Shown here in pieces: positions 32,143-33,147 of a DNA stretch of 33,147 bases. Each line of letters starts with the position of its first letter. The stretch's first letter is position 1. Position numbers and translations under genes: made by a program. Under the pieces are notes generated by a model, which saw only the letters and a list, made by a program, of their open reading frames with translations, had not been told where the DNA came from and ran no database searches. The stretch covers positions 1-33,147 of the forward strand of contig NCBJ01000008.1 of assembly GCA_002255585.1 (NCBI GenBank), written 5' to 3'. The stretch comes from Parcubacteria group bacterium 21-54-25. GTDB taxonomy: Bacteria; Patescibacteriota; Minisyncoccia; Phycocordibacterales; Phycocordibacteraceae.

Positions 32143-32748
32143 ATGGAAACAATCCTTCTTATCGACGGTGAAAACTTTAAAGGTAAAATGAAGAGTGTCT
32201 TCAAAGATGCAGGGAAGAAGCGCCCAGTTTGGTATGAATACGACTTCAAGGGTCTTTTGGATAAGGTACTAGATGGTCTTCTCATAGACCGGAGAATCTT
32301 CTATTTCGCACACGTAAAGGAACACGAAGATAGTCGTGAGAAATCGAAACGTCTTGTTGAAGAACAGCGTCTCCTTAAGAACCATCTTGAGACGCTGGGA
32401 TTCGAAGTCATCCTTTCTGGACGGGTGCGTGGCCAATGGGAGGAGGGACAAGATGGTAAGAAAGCACTAATCTTTAGGGAGAAGGGCGTCGATGTGAAAA
32501 TTGCCGTCGATATGGTGAGTCTCGCCTGCGACAAGAAAGTAAAGGAAATAATCCTCGGCAGTTCTGACTCTGATCTCCAACCGGCTATTAAGGAAGTGCG
32601 AAGAAGGGGATCAAATTGTGTGTATCTTGGATTCGAAGCACAACCAAATAAAGGCCTCACGTTTACGACTAATCGTACGCTTCTCATACGGAATTCAGAA
32701 GTAATTAAGTTCGAGAACATACAGAAACCTTCAACCGCCTTGCCCTGA
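32143..32748 (+). CDS. NYN-domain (PIN-like) putative RNase
   Basis: 201 residues. The N terminus METILLIDGENFK gives the first conserved Asp and the Asn of the NYN fold. VDVKIAVDMVSLACDKKVKEIILGSSDSDLQPAIKEVRRRG supplies the remaining acidic residues (VDxxIAxDM and SSDSDL) and is typical of LabA/DUF88-like proteins. NYN domains are metal-dependent RNases related to PIN toxins. Between these segments is a charged helical region. It is a single gene that lies between two direct copies of an IS end, next to the restriction island. Its target is unknown; a link to defence or to RNA turnover is inference from family and position. Confidence 0.83.
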   Translation: METILLIDGENFKGKMKSVFKDAGKKRPVWYEYDFKGLLDKVLDGLLIDRRIFYFAHVKEHEDSREKSKRLVEEQRLLKNHLETLGFEVILSGRVRGQWEEGQDGKKALIFREKGVDVKIAVDMVSLACDKKVKEIILGSSDSDLQPAIKEVRRRGSNCVYLGFEAQPNKGLTFTTNRTLLIRNSEVIKFENIQKPSTALP

Positions 32749-32938
32749 CGCTTACGGGCAATCTGCCGCCAGCCGATTGGTGCCCCTTGCGGCTTGCTGC
32801 GGCTCTTGGTGACGCGAGTTTCGGATCGATACTATGATTGCCATTGATGCTCCGAAACACCCTTGTTTTGTCTCTACACACAGGTTCTAACATCGACCAA
32901 CATGCGGAGCCAGTTCTGAACCTGTCTAGCCAGTAGCA
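32749..32938. other. Non-coding gap with two inverted repeats
   Basis: No convincing gene is visible. Two hairpin-forming inverted repeats are present. The first is GTTTCGGA / TCCGAAAC (32818-32825 with 32851-32858, 25-nt loop). The second is ACAGGTTC / GAACCTGT (32880-32887 with 32918-32925, 30-nt loop). Neither is followed by a T run, so they are not clear terminators. Confidence 0.45.
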
Positions 32939-32967
32939 TTGACGATATATTGATTTTTATCCATAAT
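32939..32967 (+). promoter_or_regulatory. Sigma-70 type promoter of the interrupted gene
   Basis: TTGACG (32939-32944), 17-bp spacer, CATAAT (32962-32967). The leader has a small hairpin ATGAGC / GCTCAT (32986-32991 with 32998-33003) and then AAGGAG (33014-33020 region) about 8 nt before ATG 33028. Confidence 0.6.
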
Positions 32968-33027
32968 TTGCTACTCTAGTATCGGATGAGCAATTCCGCT
33001 CATTGTCATTCCCGAAGGAGAACACCG

Positions 33028-33049
33028 ATGAAAATGCAAATGATGCCTT
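33028..33049 (+). pseudogene. 5' end of a gene interrupted by an insertion sequence
   Basis: ATG 33028 has a good Shine-Dalgarno (AAGGAG), a promoter and a leader hairpin. Only about seven codons (MKMQMMP) follow before the IS end beginning TGTACTGACC at 33050. The frame stays open through the IS to the window edge, but that part is read in IS sequence. The original product is unknown. Confidence 0.45.
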
Positions 33050-33147
33050 GTACTGACCCCCGTTTGTCGGACCACTCTCTAGACGATTGCGTGCATTGTA
33101 TCAGCGGTGTGCAGACGGGCAAATTCACGCGGAGCCATGCGGAGCGC
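33050..33147 (+). mobile_element. Left part of an insertion sequence (IS3/IS150-like end), partial
   Basis: Begins TGTACTGACCCCCGTTTGTC, which resembles IS3-family terminal repeats. It contains the 35-bp segment shared with 31919-31953 and then a reverse-strand open frame that stops inside the repeat. The element continues beyond the window. Confidence 0.6.
33079..33147 (-). CDS. C-terminal end of a probable transposase (partial)
   Basis: On the minus strand 22 codons and a stop (TAG at 33081-33079) enter from the right edge, ending PREFARLHTADTMHAIV. The stop lies about 30 bp from the IS terminus, as is usual for transposase genes in IS3-like elements. Too short for family assignment; the call rests on its position in the IS end. 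Confidence 0.45.
   Translation of the reverse strand, partial: ALRMAPREFARLHTADTMHAIV

Noticed and set aside
33028-33147. A continuous new gene from ATG 33028 to the window edge
   Set aside because: From 33050 the sequence is an IS end, with 35 bp identical to another locus and a transposase-like frame on the other strand; the open frame through it is probably incidental.
1-33147. CRISPR array, prophage or replication origin
   Set aside because: No regularly spaced repeats, no phage structural or integrase genes, and only one DnaA box without a cluster or AT-rich unwinding region.

Overview
The window most resembles a chromosome segment of an ultra-small Patescibacteria/CPR bacterium of the Parcubacteria type. 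This is an inference from style and gene content: tightly packed short operons with 4-8 bp overlaps, very few Shine-Dalgarno sequences, a Leu/Ala-rich C-terminal tail at the left edge, small single-domain proteins and fermentative D-lactate metabolism. No 16S or marker-protein comparison was possible.

Positions 1-4700 hold the 3' end of a plus-strand gene, then a minus-strand set: a small membrane protein, a plasma-membrane type P-type H+-ATPase and an FAD-linked D-lactate/glycolate-type dehydrogenase. Positions 4824-11608 form a sugar-phosphate and mannoside block. It contains a PGI/PMI-like SIS isomerase and a ROK sugar kinase on the plus strand, facing a HAD phosphatase, a double-domain GH130 protein, a GspG-like pseudopilin, a membrane-anchored GH130 protein and a cupin phosphomannose isomerase on the minus strand. 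Positions 11673-14523 are a compact flavin redox module: an RnfD/NqrB-like membrane domain fused to a ferredoxin-reductase domain, the flavin transferase ApbE, and an exported FMN-binding protein with an SGAT flavinylation site.

Positions 14606-23078 are mixed envelope and housekeeping genes: a PAP2-type phosphatase, two related family-2 glycosyltransferases with a self-contained membrane-protein cassette between them, NAD-dependent D-lactate dehydrogenase, a zinc-ribbon-like unknown, a 3D-domain cell-wall protein, a SHOCT protein, cyclopropane fatty acid synthase, a DUF2127 protein, a small exported Ser/Thr/Pro-rich protein and tRNA-Asn(GTT).

Positions 23112-31675 are a type I restriction-modification island read on the minus strand: hsdM, a KAP-type P-loop NTPase, hsdS, a HEPN-like protein with an RNxxxH motif, hsdR and a small unknown. 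A divergent 54-residue protein that is half Asp/Glu starts next to hsdM. The island is the best candidate here for an underdescribed defence system: restriction plus a possible NTPase/RNase back-up. Its right flank is scarred. A 35-bp insertion-sequence end abuts the 5' half of a tRNA-Arg(TCT) gene, and an identical copy 1.1 kb further right opens an IS that interrupts a Shine-Dalgarno-led gene at the window edge. A NYN-domain nuclease-like gene lies between the two copies.

A recurring regulatory feature is a -10-like hexamer ending only 6-9 nt before the ATG, which suggests leaderless mRNAs for many genes. A minority of apparently accessory genes instead have canonical promoters, 5' hairpins and clear Shine-Dalgarno sites.
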